Part shown: positions 16,972 to 25,340 of the stretch, one piece after another | Layout of the letters: every line of letters starts with the position of its first letter | Position numbering within the stretch: the stretch's first letter is position 1 | From: Myxococcota bacterium | Lineage (GTDB): Bacteria; Myxococcota_A; UBA796 | Direction of reading: 5' to 3' | DNA: 47,546 bases | NCBI GenBank assembly: GCA_029251165.1 | Contig: JAQXDW010000090.1 | Span: 1-47,546, forward strand | The notes under the pieces: generated by a model | The model's input: only the letters and a program-made list of their open reading frames with translations | Told to the model about the DNA's origin: nothing | Database searches by the model: none | Position numbers and translations under genes: made by a program

Positions 16972-17373
16972 ATGCGAGCCCTTCAGAGACTGCTCTTGAT
17001 CGTTGCTGCGGCTGTCACCCTCTTGAGCAGCGCTGGCTGCGTGGTTGAATCCTCCAGTGCGGATCTGCAGGCATTTGCTGGATACGAGCAGGCCGAAGAC
17101 TCCGCTCTGTACCGTCTCGCTGATGGTGAGGTTGAGCAAAAGCTGAGCATGGGAGACTGCAGCCTGGACTTCGAAGACGCCCTTGAAGAAGGCCAGCCCT
17201 GCTACTGGGTAAAGGCGTACGTCACGATTGGCACCGTCACCGTTGTTGACTGGGTGTATGTCTGCAACGACACCGTCACGGTTCGTGTTCCCAGCGACCC
17301 TGTGCTCATTGGTCTCCCCATCACCGTCGAGATTCCGGGTGTGGGGAAGGCGTGCGGCACGGTGACGCTGTAG
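16972..17373 (+). CDS. Small hypothetical lipoprotein
   Basis: 133 residues. AGGAG precedes the ATG by six bases. The signal peptide ends in lipobox SSAGC (Cys23). The mature part has an acidic, helical first section (to about residue 60) and then beta-strands rich in Thr/Val (for example VKAYVTIGTVTVVDW), with cysteines at CSLDF, PCYW, YVCND and KACGT that could form two disulfides. Family not recognised. A perfect 11-bp inverted repeat follows the stop codon by 19 bases. Confidence 0.82.
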   Translation: MRALQRLLLIVAAAVTLLSSAGCVVESSSADLQAFAGYEQAEDSALYRLADGEVEQKLSMGDCSLDFEDALEEGQPCYWVKAYVTIGTVTVVDWVYVCNDTVTVRVPSDPVLIGLPITVEIPGVGKACGTVTL

Positions 17374-17392
17374 GACCGCTCGTCCACAGGGG

Positions 17393-17418
17393 GCCGATCA
17401 AGGCCGACCTTGATCGGC
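17393..17418. terminator. Perfect 11-bp inverted repeat between the lipoprotein and regulator genes
   Basis: GCCGATCAAGG (17393-17403) and CCTTGATCGGC (17408-17418) are exact inverted copies with a CCGA loop. It lies 19 bases after a lipoprotein stop and 50 bases before the start of an OmpR-type regulator. It may be a terminator without a U-tract, or an operator for the downstream regulator. Sequence alone does not decide. Confidence 0.5.
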
Positions 17419-17467
17419 GCGCACAGCCTGCGGTACCGTCCAGCCTCCGAGAGCTGGACCCCAGGCG

Positions 17468-20074
17468 ATGGCCCCTTCAACACTTCCTGATCGCATCATG
17501 CTCATGGACGGGGACGTGTGCCTGCGGACTGGGCAGATCAGCCGTGCTGGACGGGACGCCACGCTGACGACAATGGAGCTGCGTGCTCTGCAGTGGATGG
17601 TGGCGCATGCCGACGAGGACGTCTCCCATGAGGAGCTGCTGATTCATGTCTGGAGCTATGCGCCGGGCATCGACAGTCGAGCGCCCTACTTTACGATGCG
17701 GCGCCTGCGGACCAAGCTTGAGAAGGATCCTGCGAAGCCGGCTATCCTCCTTACCATCCATGGCATTGGCTACCGCTACAGCCCGCCTGCAGCGGTCACG
17801 CTGCCGCGGCCCCTGCCGCAGAGCAATCTCCCGCGACCGACTCCGCTGGTTGGGCGCGACCAGAGCATCGCGACCCTGTGCCAGGCCGTTGAGCTGCAGG
17901 GCTGGGTGACGCTATATGGGCCGCCAGGGGTGGGAAAGACCGCGCTGGCCATTGCTGTCGCAGCGCGCATCGGTGGTGAGGCCTGGATGTGCCATCTCTC
18001 TCGCTCAGATGACGCCCAGGCCGCAGCCCAGAGCGTCGCTGAGCTCCTGGGGCGGCGTCCCGCAGCCGGTGATCCCACTGAGGTCATCGATGCCGCTGGC
18101 GAGATGCTGGCCGGACGCGGAGACATCGTGCTGGTGCTTGATGACATCAGTCCGACCGCAGTGAAGCAGCTGCGCCAGGCTTGGCGGGCGCGTGCGCCGG
18201 GGCTTCGGGTCTTGGCAAGTCATCGCCGCCGTCCCGCTCAGGGTGGCCACCTCGTCGAGCCCTTAGCGCCAGCGGATGGTGCTGCGATGCTGCGTGCCAG
18301 CACGGCACACGTCGACGCGAGCACCACCTGGGAAGATGCGGATCTCCGCGCCCTCTCCGCTCGACTCGATGGCCTCCCGATGGCGCTGGCGCTGGTCGCG
18401 CCCAGGCTCCGCTTGCTCTCCCCCGCGCGCCTCGTGCGGCGCAAGGGGGTCCTGTCTCAGGGCGCGCTCCAGGAGCTCATTGCTGATGCCTGGCGCGAGT
18501 CTGATGCGTTCTCACAGGGCATGCTGCTGGCGTGCTCGGCGTTTGTCGGTGGCTGCTCGCTCGATGATCTGGTTCAGGTCTCGCTGCTGGAAGAAGAGCA
18601 AGCCCTCGACACTCTCGAAGACCTCACCGATCGGTGCCTGATCCGGGTTGTCGAGCGACTGAGCCCCTCCGGAGAGCCCCGGTTCTTCGTGTTCGCCCCC
18701 GTTCGAGACTTTGTCACCGCACAGAGCGGATTTGAGCAGGCCCAGTCACGGCAGAGCCGCTGCCTCGCTCAGGCCTGTCGAGCGATCCAGCGTGCCCTGC
18801 GCGACGGCAACGCTGAGGCCTACGCCCTGCTGGTCCTGGAGTCAGCCAACCTCCATGAGGCGGTGCTGGTGTCGGAGACTGAGCTGGAGGTTCGCTTGGT
18901 GATGGATGCCCTCCTGTGCGCCAGCGGAACCCCAGCGGACCGGCTGCACAATGCTGACCGGGCCGTGGCGCTGGCCTCCTCGCGTGGAGACGCTGCGCTG
19001 CTCTCGGAGGCATTCCTCGCCAGGGTGACCGGCGCGCGCGGTACGCCGCAGGCTGATCTGACAGACTTCTCCCGTGCCATGGCGGCCGCAGCCAGCGTGG
19101 AGCAGCAGGCCCGCATCTCTCTGGCTCATGCCCAGCACTACCTCGTCCGTGGGCGTCCGCTGGATGCGATCCCCATCCTGGCGACTGCCCGCGCTCATGC
19201 CTCACAGTGCGACAACCCGGTTCTCCTTCACGCGGTCCTTCAGTCGTGTCTGCACAGCGCCGTCGATCGTGCTGACTTGGTGGCTGCGGAGGCCCTGGCG
19301 GAAGACATCCTCGCCCACCGACGCGCCTTCTCGCTGGAGGCGCTGCCGCTGCAAAACCTCGCGGTCTGGTACGACATCAGCGGCCAGATCACTGAGATGG
19401 AGGACGCTCTGCGCCGAGACATCCTCGCTCACCAGCGACGGGGGGAGCGGGACCGTGAGGCCAACGCCTGGATGAACATCGGCTTCCTGCGCATGCACAA
19501 GCTCGATCCGCAGGCAGAAGAGCAGCTACAGCAGGCGGTGCAGCTGGCGCGCAGCGCAGGGAATCGGCAGGTCGAGTCGGTCGCTCGGTACAACCTCGCC
19601 TGCCTCTACCTCAGCGACGAGCGCATCACGGAGGGAGTGGTTGAGGTTCGGGCCGCGCGTGCCCTTGCCGACATCATCGGCAACCTCCGGCAGCAAGCCT
19701 TCTGTGCGCTCGGGCTCGGTCAGCAGGAGGTGGCCCGCAGAGATGCAGGGGCGCGTGTGCACCTCGAGGAGGCCATCGCGCTGGCGGAGCGCTGCGGGGA
19801 CCCGAGCATCGCGGCTCTGGCCCGCATGCTGCTGGTCACGGTTCTCCACGAAGCCGGCGCGCCGGCCGAGGCCGCACAGCGCTGGCGTGAGCTCAACGCC
19901 TGGCTTGAGGAGAGCATGCTGGTCGAGCGACTCGCCCTCGCGCAGCACTACCACGGCGCGCTCTACGCCCTGGCCCAGGGCAGCTCCGTGCAGATTGACG
20001 AGATCTTCTCCACGCCACCAGCCGACTCGTTCTCCAAGCGTCTCCTGCGCGCCTGGGCCAGCCAGCGTCAGTGA
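17468..20074 (+). CDS. AfsR/SARP-like transcriptional regulator: winged helix, STAND ATPase, TPR repeats
   Basis: 868 residues. Residues about 8-105 form an OmpR/PhoB-type winged helix ending in the typical TIHGIGYRYSPP wing. The NTPase domain has P-loop GPPGVGKT at 151-158 and Walker B VLVLDD at 221-226, followed by winged/helical regions (GLPMALALVAPRL matches the GLPLAL motif of STAND NTPases). From about 430 to the end, repeated paired helices rich in Ala/Leu/Arg resemble TPRs. Such proteins change from closed to open ATP-bound form on ligand or partner binding and then regulate transcription. No biosynthetic cluster is adjacent. Nothing here shows the target, but the inverted repeat upstream could be autoregulatory. 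Confidence 0.9.
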   Translation: MAPSTLPDRIMLMDGDVCLRTGQISRAGRDATLTTMELRALQWMVAHADEDVSHEELLIHVWSYAPGIDSRAPYFTMRRLRTKLEKDPAKPAILLTIHGIGYRYSPPAAVTLPRPLPQSNLPRPTPLVGRDQSIATLCQAVELQGWVTLYGPPGVGKTALAIAVAARIGGEAWMCHLSRSDDAQAAAQSVAELLGRRPAAGDPTEVIDAAGEMLAGRGDIVLVLDDISPTAVKQLRQAWRARAPGLRVLASHRRRPAQGGHLVEPLAPADGAAMLRASTAHVDASTTWEDADLRALSARLDGLPMALALVAPRLRLLSPARLVRRKGVLSQGALQELIADAWRESDAFSQGMLLACSAFVGGCSLDDLVQVSLLEEEQALDTLEDLTDRCLIRVVERLSPSGEPRFFVFAPVRDFVTAQSGFEQAQSRQSRCLAQACRAIQRALRDGNAEAYALLVLESANLHEAVLVSETELEVRLVMDALLCASGTPADRLHNADRAVALASSRGDAALLSEAFLARVTGARGTPQADLTDFSRAMAAAASVEQQARISLAHAQHYLVRGRPLDAIPILATARAHASQCDNPVLLHAVLQSCLHSAVDRADLVAAEALAEDILAHRRAFSLEALPLQNLAVWYDISGQITEMEDALRRDILAHQRRGERDREANAWMNIGFLRMHKLDPQAEEQLQQAVQLARSAGNRQVESVARYNLACLYLSDERITEGVVEVRAARALADIIGNLRQQAFCALGLGQQEVARRDAGARVHLEEAIALAERCGDPSIAALARMLLVTVLHEAGAPAEAAQRWRELNAWLEESMLVERLALAQHYHGALYALAQGSSVQIDEIFSTPPADSFSKRLLRAWASQRQ

Positions 20075-20470
20075 GCCCGTTGTGGTCACTGCGGTCAGAT
20101 GACTCCGGCTGCGAACGGTGACGGTATGCGCGGTACCTCGACGGTTGATCCCGGGCAGTGTGCGGTGATGCCGGCGCAGTGAGGCATGCGCGGATCTCTC
20201 AACGTGTGGCAGCCCAGCGCCGAGCATCCACACCACCCACAAGCACCCCGCCAGAGCACGCCGAGACCGACTGCCACCGCGTACAGATGTGAGGGCACGA
20301 TGCCCCGGAGCCATGGCCGGCATTGATGACGGTCCCTCATCGGTGCGGACCTGAACCGGTGCTCTCTTCATGAGCCGGGAAGCCGCCGCGCCTTGGCTTC
20401 TGTGCCGACTCGCGCGGAGAAGCGATGGGGCATGCGGTCTGGAGAGCGTCTCTACAGACGCATGCGTGCT
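20075..20470. other. Intergenic region with no supported gene
   Basis: A minus-strand frame (20095-20340) encodes a Cys-rich peptide with a hydrophobic start, but it has no ribosome site or recognised family, so it is not called. Other frames are Arg-rich. Confidence 0.4.
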
Positions 20471-21151
20471 CTATGGGTGTGTGCTGGGGGCTGGTGAGCG
20501 CTCTGGGCTCAGGGCGGCCAGGGCGCGGCGCTGCCAGACCCGGATCACGGAAGGATCACCGGCGCGGCCGGACGTCTGTACCGCTGTGATCAGCCGTGAG
20601 GGGGGGCTGTCCCAGGCTGCCCGTGCTACAGCCCGGAGCAAGAAGTCTCGCACGTAGAACCTGGGGTGTGAGGTCAGGGCTGCCGCGACGGCATGGTGGT
20701 GCCAGGTGGTTCCCTCGCTGCTGCGCGACAATGCCTCAGCCGCTGCCGGGGCAATGATGGTGGAGTGGGGCTGAAGCAGATCCTGCATGCACAGTGCGGG
20801 AAGCTGGGTGAGCAGCGAGGGGAGGTGGCGCCCCATAAACCAAAGGGTCTGGGCCTTGGTGTAGATCTGCGCCAGCCGAATGGAGCTGGCGTTGCAGCAC
20901 TGAGGAACGCAGTTGTAGTGCAGGGAGCGCTCCATGAACAACAGCAGGGCCTGGTCAAGGTCGGCGTGGTGCTGGTGAGGGGAGCTGCCCACCATCACCA
21001 GCCGCCTCACCAGCTGGCTGCAGCGAGACAGGGCGCGCTCCTGCTGCCCAGGGTTGCTGCGCGCTCCGACCCCAGGCTGCCGAGCATCGGTAGAGAGCAG
21101 GCGGATAACCTCAGCGATGGTGGCGGTGTGTTGGTGGTGTCGCGGGTCCAT
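20471..21151 (-). CDS. Hypothetical protein, helical
   Basis: 226 residues. No signal peptide. Composition is ordinary, with helix-rich stretches such as DLDQALLLFMERSL, ASSIRLAQIYTKAQTLWF and HPRFYVRDFLLRAV, and the opposite strand is a poor shadow. It may be an all-helical (HEAT-like or ARM-like) protein. It is not a family I recognise. The start at ATG 21151 has only a distant GGAG site. It lies between the STAND regulator and the sulfatase-like gene, transcribed opposite to both. Confidence 0.72.
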   Translation of the reverse strand: MDPRHHQHTATIAEVIRLLSTDARQPGVGARSNPGQQERALSRCSQLVRRLVMVGSSPHQHHADLDQALLLFMERSLHYNCVPQCCNASSIRLAQIYTKAQTLWFMGRHLPSLLTQLPALCMQDLLQPHSTIIAPAAAEALSRSSEGTTWHHHAVAAALTSHPRFYVRDFLLRAVARAAWDSPPSRLITAVQTSGRAGDPSVIRVWQRRALAALSPERSPAPSTHP

Positions 21152-21390
21152 GCCGAGTGCTTAGTTTCTCCGGGGAAGCATCGCAAAGCCGACGCTGTGG
21201 GTCTCGGGGAGGCGACAGGGGCAGCCCGGTCTGTCGCGGTCGCACTGAGGAGTCTCCACGGCGGCTCCAGGCCCTCTGTCGCACCGCTCTTCCCGCTCGG
21301 CAAGGGGCGTGGTGTCTGTCGTCGGCCGGCGCGACGGGGAGGGCGGGTATGCCCTGCCGGTCATGATCGCTCGGGCGGCCTGCGGCATTG

Positions 21391-22842
21391 GTGTACGCTC
21401 TGTGGATGCTCCCCCTGCTCGTCATGGTGCTCGCGTGCTCGGATGACGCACCCGGTCCGCTCGGCATCGTCGCGCCCGTGCGTCCTCCGGATGTTCTGCT
21501 TGTGGTGCTGGACACAGTGCGCGCCGACGCGCTGTCTGCGTATGGAAACCCCCGCCCGACGAGCCCTCAGGTCGCTGCGGTTGCGGACGCGGGCGTTCGC
21601 TTCGCGGACGTGACGGCGGAGGGGTCGTGGACCTGGCCGAGCCACGCCACGCTGTTCACCGGGCTGCCGCCCTGGGAGCACGGTGCCCACCTCGCGCCTC
21701 CCGCAGACGGCGGTGTGCAGGTCGGGCCGGACCCATTTCATGCGCGTGCGCTTCGCACGGATGTGCCGACCCTCGCCGAGCAGTTCTCGGCGGCCGGCTA
21801 TCGGACGGTCTCGGTCTCCGGAAACCGACTGATCGGGGAAGACTTTGGGCTGACCCGTGGCTTCGAGCATGCCGTCACGCCTGGCGACGACCCGGCCGTT
21901 GTCGCTGCAGCCACCGCTGCGCTGTCCCAGCCTGATGACCGACCGCTCCTGTTGTTCGTCAACCTGTACGGCGCCCACGCCCCCTTCGACGTTCAGCCTG
22001 TGTCCTGGCTGCGGGAGCATCCGCTGCTTCAGCCCGAGGCCCAGCCGCCGTGGCTTGCGCCCTACCTGACGCGAGAGCGGACGCGCCTCAACTACTTCCT
22101 GCAGCCTGCGGGTGCCGATCGCATCGGGCTGTTTGCCTACATGCGTGGGGAGCTGGAGCTTCCAGAAGCCGGGCGTGCGCTCCTCCGGGATGTCTACGAG
22201 GGGGAGGTCTCAGCGGTGGACTACCAGCTCCACCTGCTGCTGAAGGCGTGGCAGGCTGCGCGCGGTGGGGAGCAGATCGTCGCAGTGACGAGCGATCACG
22301 GAGAGCTGCTGGGAGAGCGCCTGTCGATGGAGCACGGCCGCCTGGTCTATCCCGAGCTGGTGCGCATTCCCCTCGTGATCGCCGCACCCGGACGACTGAC
22401 AGCGGGGCAGGTTGTGCACACCCCGGTGCAGCTCTCACAGGTCGCACCGACCCTGCTTGAGCTGGCCGGAATCCAGGACGGGGACAGCCTGGTCGATGTG
22501 GCGGCGGGCGGTGCGGGACCACCGACCATCCGCGCGGCGGCGTGGCGAGACCACTTCTGGGCGGAGCAGGTCGGGGCCCGAATGGACCAGGGCTGGCGGC
22601 TGTGTCGGGTGGGCAGTGAGGCCGTCATCTTCGGAGAGAAGCAGGGCCTCGAGCTGTACCAGATCGACGCCGACCCCGGCATGCACGACGACCTGGCCCG
22701 GGTCGAGCCTGCGCGCGCGGCTGCCCTTCGGGACTCCGGCTGCACCTTCCCAGAGAGCGCGCCGACGGCAGATGTCGTGGCGAGTCCAGACGCGCTCCAG
22801 CACCTTGAGGCCATGGGCTACATCGAGCCCTCTACGCCCTGA
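21391..22842 (+). CDS. Sulfatase-fold lipoprotein with Thr at the nucleophile position
   Basis: About 483 residues of the alkaline-phosphatase-superfamily sulfatase fold. The metal-binding start reads VVLDTVRADALSAYGN. The active-site segment reads WTWPSHATLFTG. Here Thr occupies the position that is Cys (or Ser) in formylglycine sulfatases, and His replaces the Arg of CxPxR. TSDHGELLGE gives the later metal ligands. A short lipoprotein-type signal (LLVMVLAC) places it outside the cytoplasm. Thr is the nucleophile in phosphoglycerol-transferase relatives, so phospho- or ethanolamine-phosphate transfer or hydrolysis is as likely as sulfate hydrolysis. GTG 21391, TTG 21388 and ATG 21406 are possible starts, and none has a clear ribosome site. 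Confidence 0.85.
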   Translation: MYALWMLPLLVMVLACSDDAPGPLGIVAPVRPPDVLLVVLDTVRADALSAYGNPRPTSPQVAAVADAGVRFADVTAEGSWTWPSHATLFTGLPPWEHGAHLAPPADGGVQVGPDPFHARALRTDVPTLAEQFSAAGYRTVSVSGNRLIGEDFGLTRGFEHAVTPGDDPAVVAAATAALSQPDDRPLLLFVNLYGAHAPFDVQPVSWLREHPLLQPEAQPPWLAPYLTRERTRLNYFLQPAGADRIGLFAYMRGELELPEAGRALLRDVYEGEVSAVDYQLHLLLKAWQAARGGEQIVAVTSDHGELLGERLSMEHGRLVYPELVRIPLVIAAPGRLTAGQVVHTPVQLSQVAPTLLELAGIQDGDSLVDVAAGGAGPPTIRAAAWRDHFWAEQVGARMDQGWRLCRVGSEAVIFGEKQGLELYQIDADPGMHDDLARVEPARAAALRDSGCTFPESAPTADVVASPDALQHLEAMGYIEPSTP

Positions 22843-22952
22843 GCGGGTCGGGAGTGTCCAGCAGGTCAGCCTGTGTCGCCTCGCGCGCAGCGGGCACTGA
22901 CGGGCGTGATGATCTCGCTGTCATCGACAGTGTCGGCTGTTTTTAATGCGGG

Positions 22953-22980
22953 AATCTATCCGATATGCTCGAAATCTATC
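22953..22980 (+). promoter_or_regulatory. Two direct copies of AATCTATC, 20 bases apart, upstream of the LysM gene
   Basis: AATCTATC occurs at 22953-22960 and 22973-22980, in an AT-rich patch of an otherwise GC-rich region. The period of 20 bases is about two helical turns, so a dimeric regulator could bind one face of the DNA. It lies about 95 bases before the gene start at 23074. No -35/-10 pair was resolved with certainty. Confidence 0.35.
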
Positions 22981-23073
22981 AATTGTATGGAGGCGTGTGG
23001 TTTTGGCCGTCAGAAGCTGGCACGCTCTGTGCTTCTTCTCCAGGCATCAGACAACAACCTGAAGGAGCCTCCG

Positions 23074-23526
23074 ATGCTGACCCTGATGACCCTCATCAAC
23101 ATGGCCGCCGCCTCGACCCAGTCCGCCAGCACCTTCCACCTCGACTCGGGCGAGACGCTGTCTCACTACGCCCAGTGGTCTGGCATCTCCGTCGAGGTCA
23201 TTGCTGAAGAGAGCGGCCTGGACCACATCGGAGTTCATGCCATCGGCACCCCGATCCGCCTGCTCATTCCCGCTGACGCGGTCCCCTCCGTCGAGGCGGC
23301 TCGGGGTGAGCACCTTCAGGCGCGCTTCGGAGAGTGGGCAGCGGGGTACGACGTCTACGACTACGAGTACAGCGTCTCGTCTGGCGAGACCGCCTGGTCC
23401 ATCGCCCTCGATCACGGCATCGACCTGTGGCACATCGAGTCCAGCAACCCAGACGTTGATCTCAGCACGCTGCGCCCGGGTCAGACCCTCCTGGTGCCGC
23501 TCCGAGAAGAGGAGGGCGGCTGCTGA
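23074..23526 (+). CDS. Two-LysM-domain protein
   Basis: 150 residues starting at ATG 23074, which follows GAAGGAG. The upstream in-frame extension to 22873 runs through the AT-rich promoter-like patch and is not coding in style. Two LysM repeats are visible: residues about 22-64 (YxVxxG-type start HLDSGETLSHYA, ending LLIP) and 92-145 (YSVSSGETAWSIALDHGI, ending TLLVPL). LysM binds N-acetylglucosamine in peptidoglycan or chitin. There is no strong signal peptide, though MLTLMTLINMAA could be a weak one. The last residues are acidic and end in a Cys. Confidence 0.82.
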   Translation: MLTLMTLINMAAASTQSASTFHLDSGETLSHYAQWSGISVEVIAEESGLDHIGVHAIGTPIRLLIPADAVPSVEAARGEHLQARFGEWAAGYDVYDYEYSVSSGETAWSIALDHGIDLWHIESSNPDVDLSTLRPGQTLLVPLREEEGGC

Positions 23527-23871
23527 GGAGTCACACACCCTCCCGACCGGGGCGCTGCGCTGTGGCTCTCGGGTCGCGCTTGTGCATCCGTGTGCGGGGA
23601 GGCCGCCCCGAGCAGGGACACCAGCCATGGCTGAAGCATGGGTCCTGGCGGTGGGGGCTCGCCGCGTGCCTCGGTGGGCCTCAGCGCCGTCGATGTCTCT
23701 CACATCGGCCGCGTGACCGCCATCGCTGGCGAGCTGTTCTCGTCCCCCAGCAGCGGGGGCTGCTCCGAAGAGCGGCGAGTGTCCTCCCGAGCAATCGAGC
23801 GCCTCCGCTCCAGCACCAGCGCCTGAGCACACTCCGGAATCTCACCCCGTCCAGACCTCACCTCGGCACCT
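23527..23871. other. Intergenic region, 345 bases, no gene supported
   Basis: Frames are open on both strands but unconvincing (Arg/Ser/Pro-rich, no ribosome site). No RNA or repeat is seen. Confidence 0.4.
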
Positions 23872-24954
23872 GTGCGAGAGTCAGCGCCGAACATCCCACC
23901 CTGGACACCGCTCGTGAACCCCACCGCACCCAAGCCCAACACACTGTTCATCGAGGTGTCCGGATCTGGCATCCCAGAGATCGACGGCCTCTTCGTGCCC
24001 TCGACCGCGCCACCGGTCGAGTCTGAGTCGGGGACGGTGTCCAGCCTCGGCTACTGGAACGGCAAGATGGCATGGGACCGTGCCGACGGGAAGGGGGCGC
24101 GGAGTCCGGCGCTCTCCTACTCCAACAGCTACCGGTCCTGGCGGATCTGCCGCCTCGACGGTCACCTCGCCTACGACTTCACGACCGACGACGCGCTGCC
24201 CCCTGCCGACCGGGAGTGGCACGTCTACAAGATGGGGGTCGCGCCGGCGCCCTCGGTGGTCATCCACCACTTCGATCCCCGACAGCCCCTCCCTGCGCCC
24301 AACGTCGTCTTTGTCCTCGGCGGTCCGGGCAGCGGCAAGGGCACCATGTGTGCGCTGGCGGAGGCACAGCTTGGCTGGACGCACCTGTCGACGGGAGACC
24401 TCCTCCGCGCCGAGCGCAAGGCCGGCGGAGAGACCGCCGCCGCCATCGAGCGGTACATCACCGCCGGGGAGCTGGTGCCCAACGAGATCACGGTGACGCT
24501 CCTCAAGAACGCCATGGATGCGGCCATGCGACGAACCGGTCGGATCAACTTCCTGCTCGACGGCTTCCCGCGCTCCCTCGACAACATGGAGGGGTGGTAC
24601 GAGATCTTCGGGCGCGAGGCGGAGCTTCCCAGGATGCTCCACTTCGAGTGCCCCTACGCGGTCCTTGAGCAGCGCATCCTGGGTCGCGCACAGTACTCGG
24701 GCCGCAGCGACGACAACATCGAGAGCATGAAGCTTCGGTTTGACACCTTCAAGGAAAAGACGCTGCCGACGCTCCAGCTCTTTCGGAGCAAGAACAAGGT
24801 GGTCGAGGTGGACGCCAGCCAGGGCCGCGAGGATGTCTACGCCCTGGTCAAGCAGAGCCTTGCAGCACACACCGACCCGGAGCTGGCCGCTCAGCCGCTC
24901 ACAGAGGCCTCAGAGATGCGGCTCGGGCTGCGGCCATATCCGAAGCGGTCGTAG
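23872..24954 (+). CDS. UMP-CMP/adenylate-kinase-family nucleoside monophosphate kinase with an N-terminal accessory domain
   Basis: 360 residues. Residues about 140-345 form a complete nucleoside-monophosphate kinase: P-loop GGPGSGKGT at 150-158, NMP-binding STGDLLRAE at 173-181, DGFPRSLDN at 230-238, and a short LID ending GRSDDNIES at 277-285. The short LID and the GRSDD motif match eukaryotic-type UMP-CMP kinase better than bacterial Cmk or Adk. The first 130 residues are a separate domain with strands around FIEVSGSGIPEIDGLF, ADGKGARSPAL and SWRICRL, ending in PAPS before the kinase. Similar pre-domains occur in eukaryotic protist proteins as far as I recall. It would phosphorylate UMP or CMP with ATP in the cytosol. 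GTG 23872 or GTG 23914 could be the start. Confidence 0.82.
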   Translation: MRESAPNIPPWTPLVNPTAPKPNTLFIEVSGSGIPEIDGLFVPSTAPPVESESGTVSSLGYWNGKMAWDRADGKGARSPALSYSNSYRSWRICRLDGHLAYDFTTDDALPPADREWHVYKMGVAPAPSVVIHHFDPRQPLPAPNVVFVLGGPGSGKGTMCALAEAQLGWTHLSTGDLLRAERKAGGETAAAIERYITAGELVPNEITVTLLKNAMDAAMRRTGRINFLLDGFPRSLDNMEGWYEIFGREAELPRMLHFECPYAVLEQRILGRAQYSGRSDDNIESMKLRFDTFKEKTLPTLQLFRSKNKVVEVDASQGREDVYALVKQSLAAHTDPELAAQPLTEASEMRLGLRPYPKRS

Positions 24955-24969
24955 CGGCTCGCCGCTGGC

Positions 24970-25245
24970 TCAGTCCTTCTGCTGGGCAAAGGACATCATG
25001 TTGTCCTGCTCCCATTGGGGGCGAGAGGCCAGCCAGTCCTCGAAGCCCTCGGGAGTGAGCTCATGGGTCACGACCTCGATGTTCGAGGGCGAGGAGAGCG
25101 AGTACGACGTGAGCGTGACCACGACGCGCCCGTCGCGGTAGGTCATCTCGACTCTGCTGCCGCTGTAGGCTGCTATGTGATTGTCTTCTTTTCGATAGAA
25201 GCGGTCTGACTTCAGGGCTGCAATGATGCTCTGGGCTGCGGACAT
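24970..25245 (-). CDS. Small hypothetical protein
   Basis: 91 residues. I start at ATG 25245 because AGAGGAGCAAAA lies just before it; the frame extends eight codons further to 25269 without its own site. The middle (RVEMTYRDGRVVVTLTSYS) forms beta-strands, and the C-terminal part is helical (TPEGFEDWLASR). It is not a family I recognise. It converges with the kinase gene, with 15 bases between them. Confidence 0.75.
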   Translation of the reverse strand: MSAAQSIIAALKSDRFYRKEDNHIAAYSGSRVEMTYRDGRVVVTLTSYSLSSPSNIEVVTHELTPEGFEDWLASRPQWEQDNMMSFAQQKD

Positions 25246-25340
25246 TTTTGCTCCTCTTGAGTTATTCATGTTGAAGGTATGACCATGAATATACCGATCA
25301 GGATGCCCTCAGGGCAGCCACCGCGAGGCGCGCTGCAGGG

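Noticed and set aside
17468..20074. Regulator as part of an antibiotic gene cluster
   Set aside because: AfsR-like domains are present but no biosynthetic gene lies nearby.
20095..20340. Minus-strand 81-codon Cys-rich frame with a hydrophobic start
   Set aside because: No ribosome site and no recognised family; Cys clusters can arise from GC-rich DNA.
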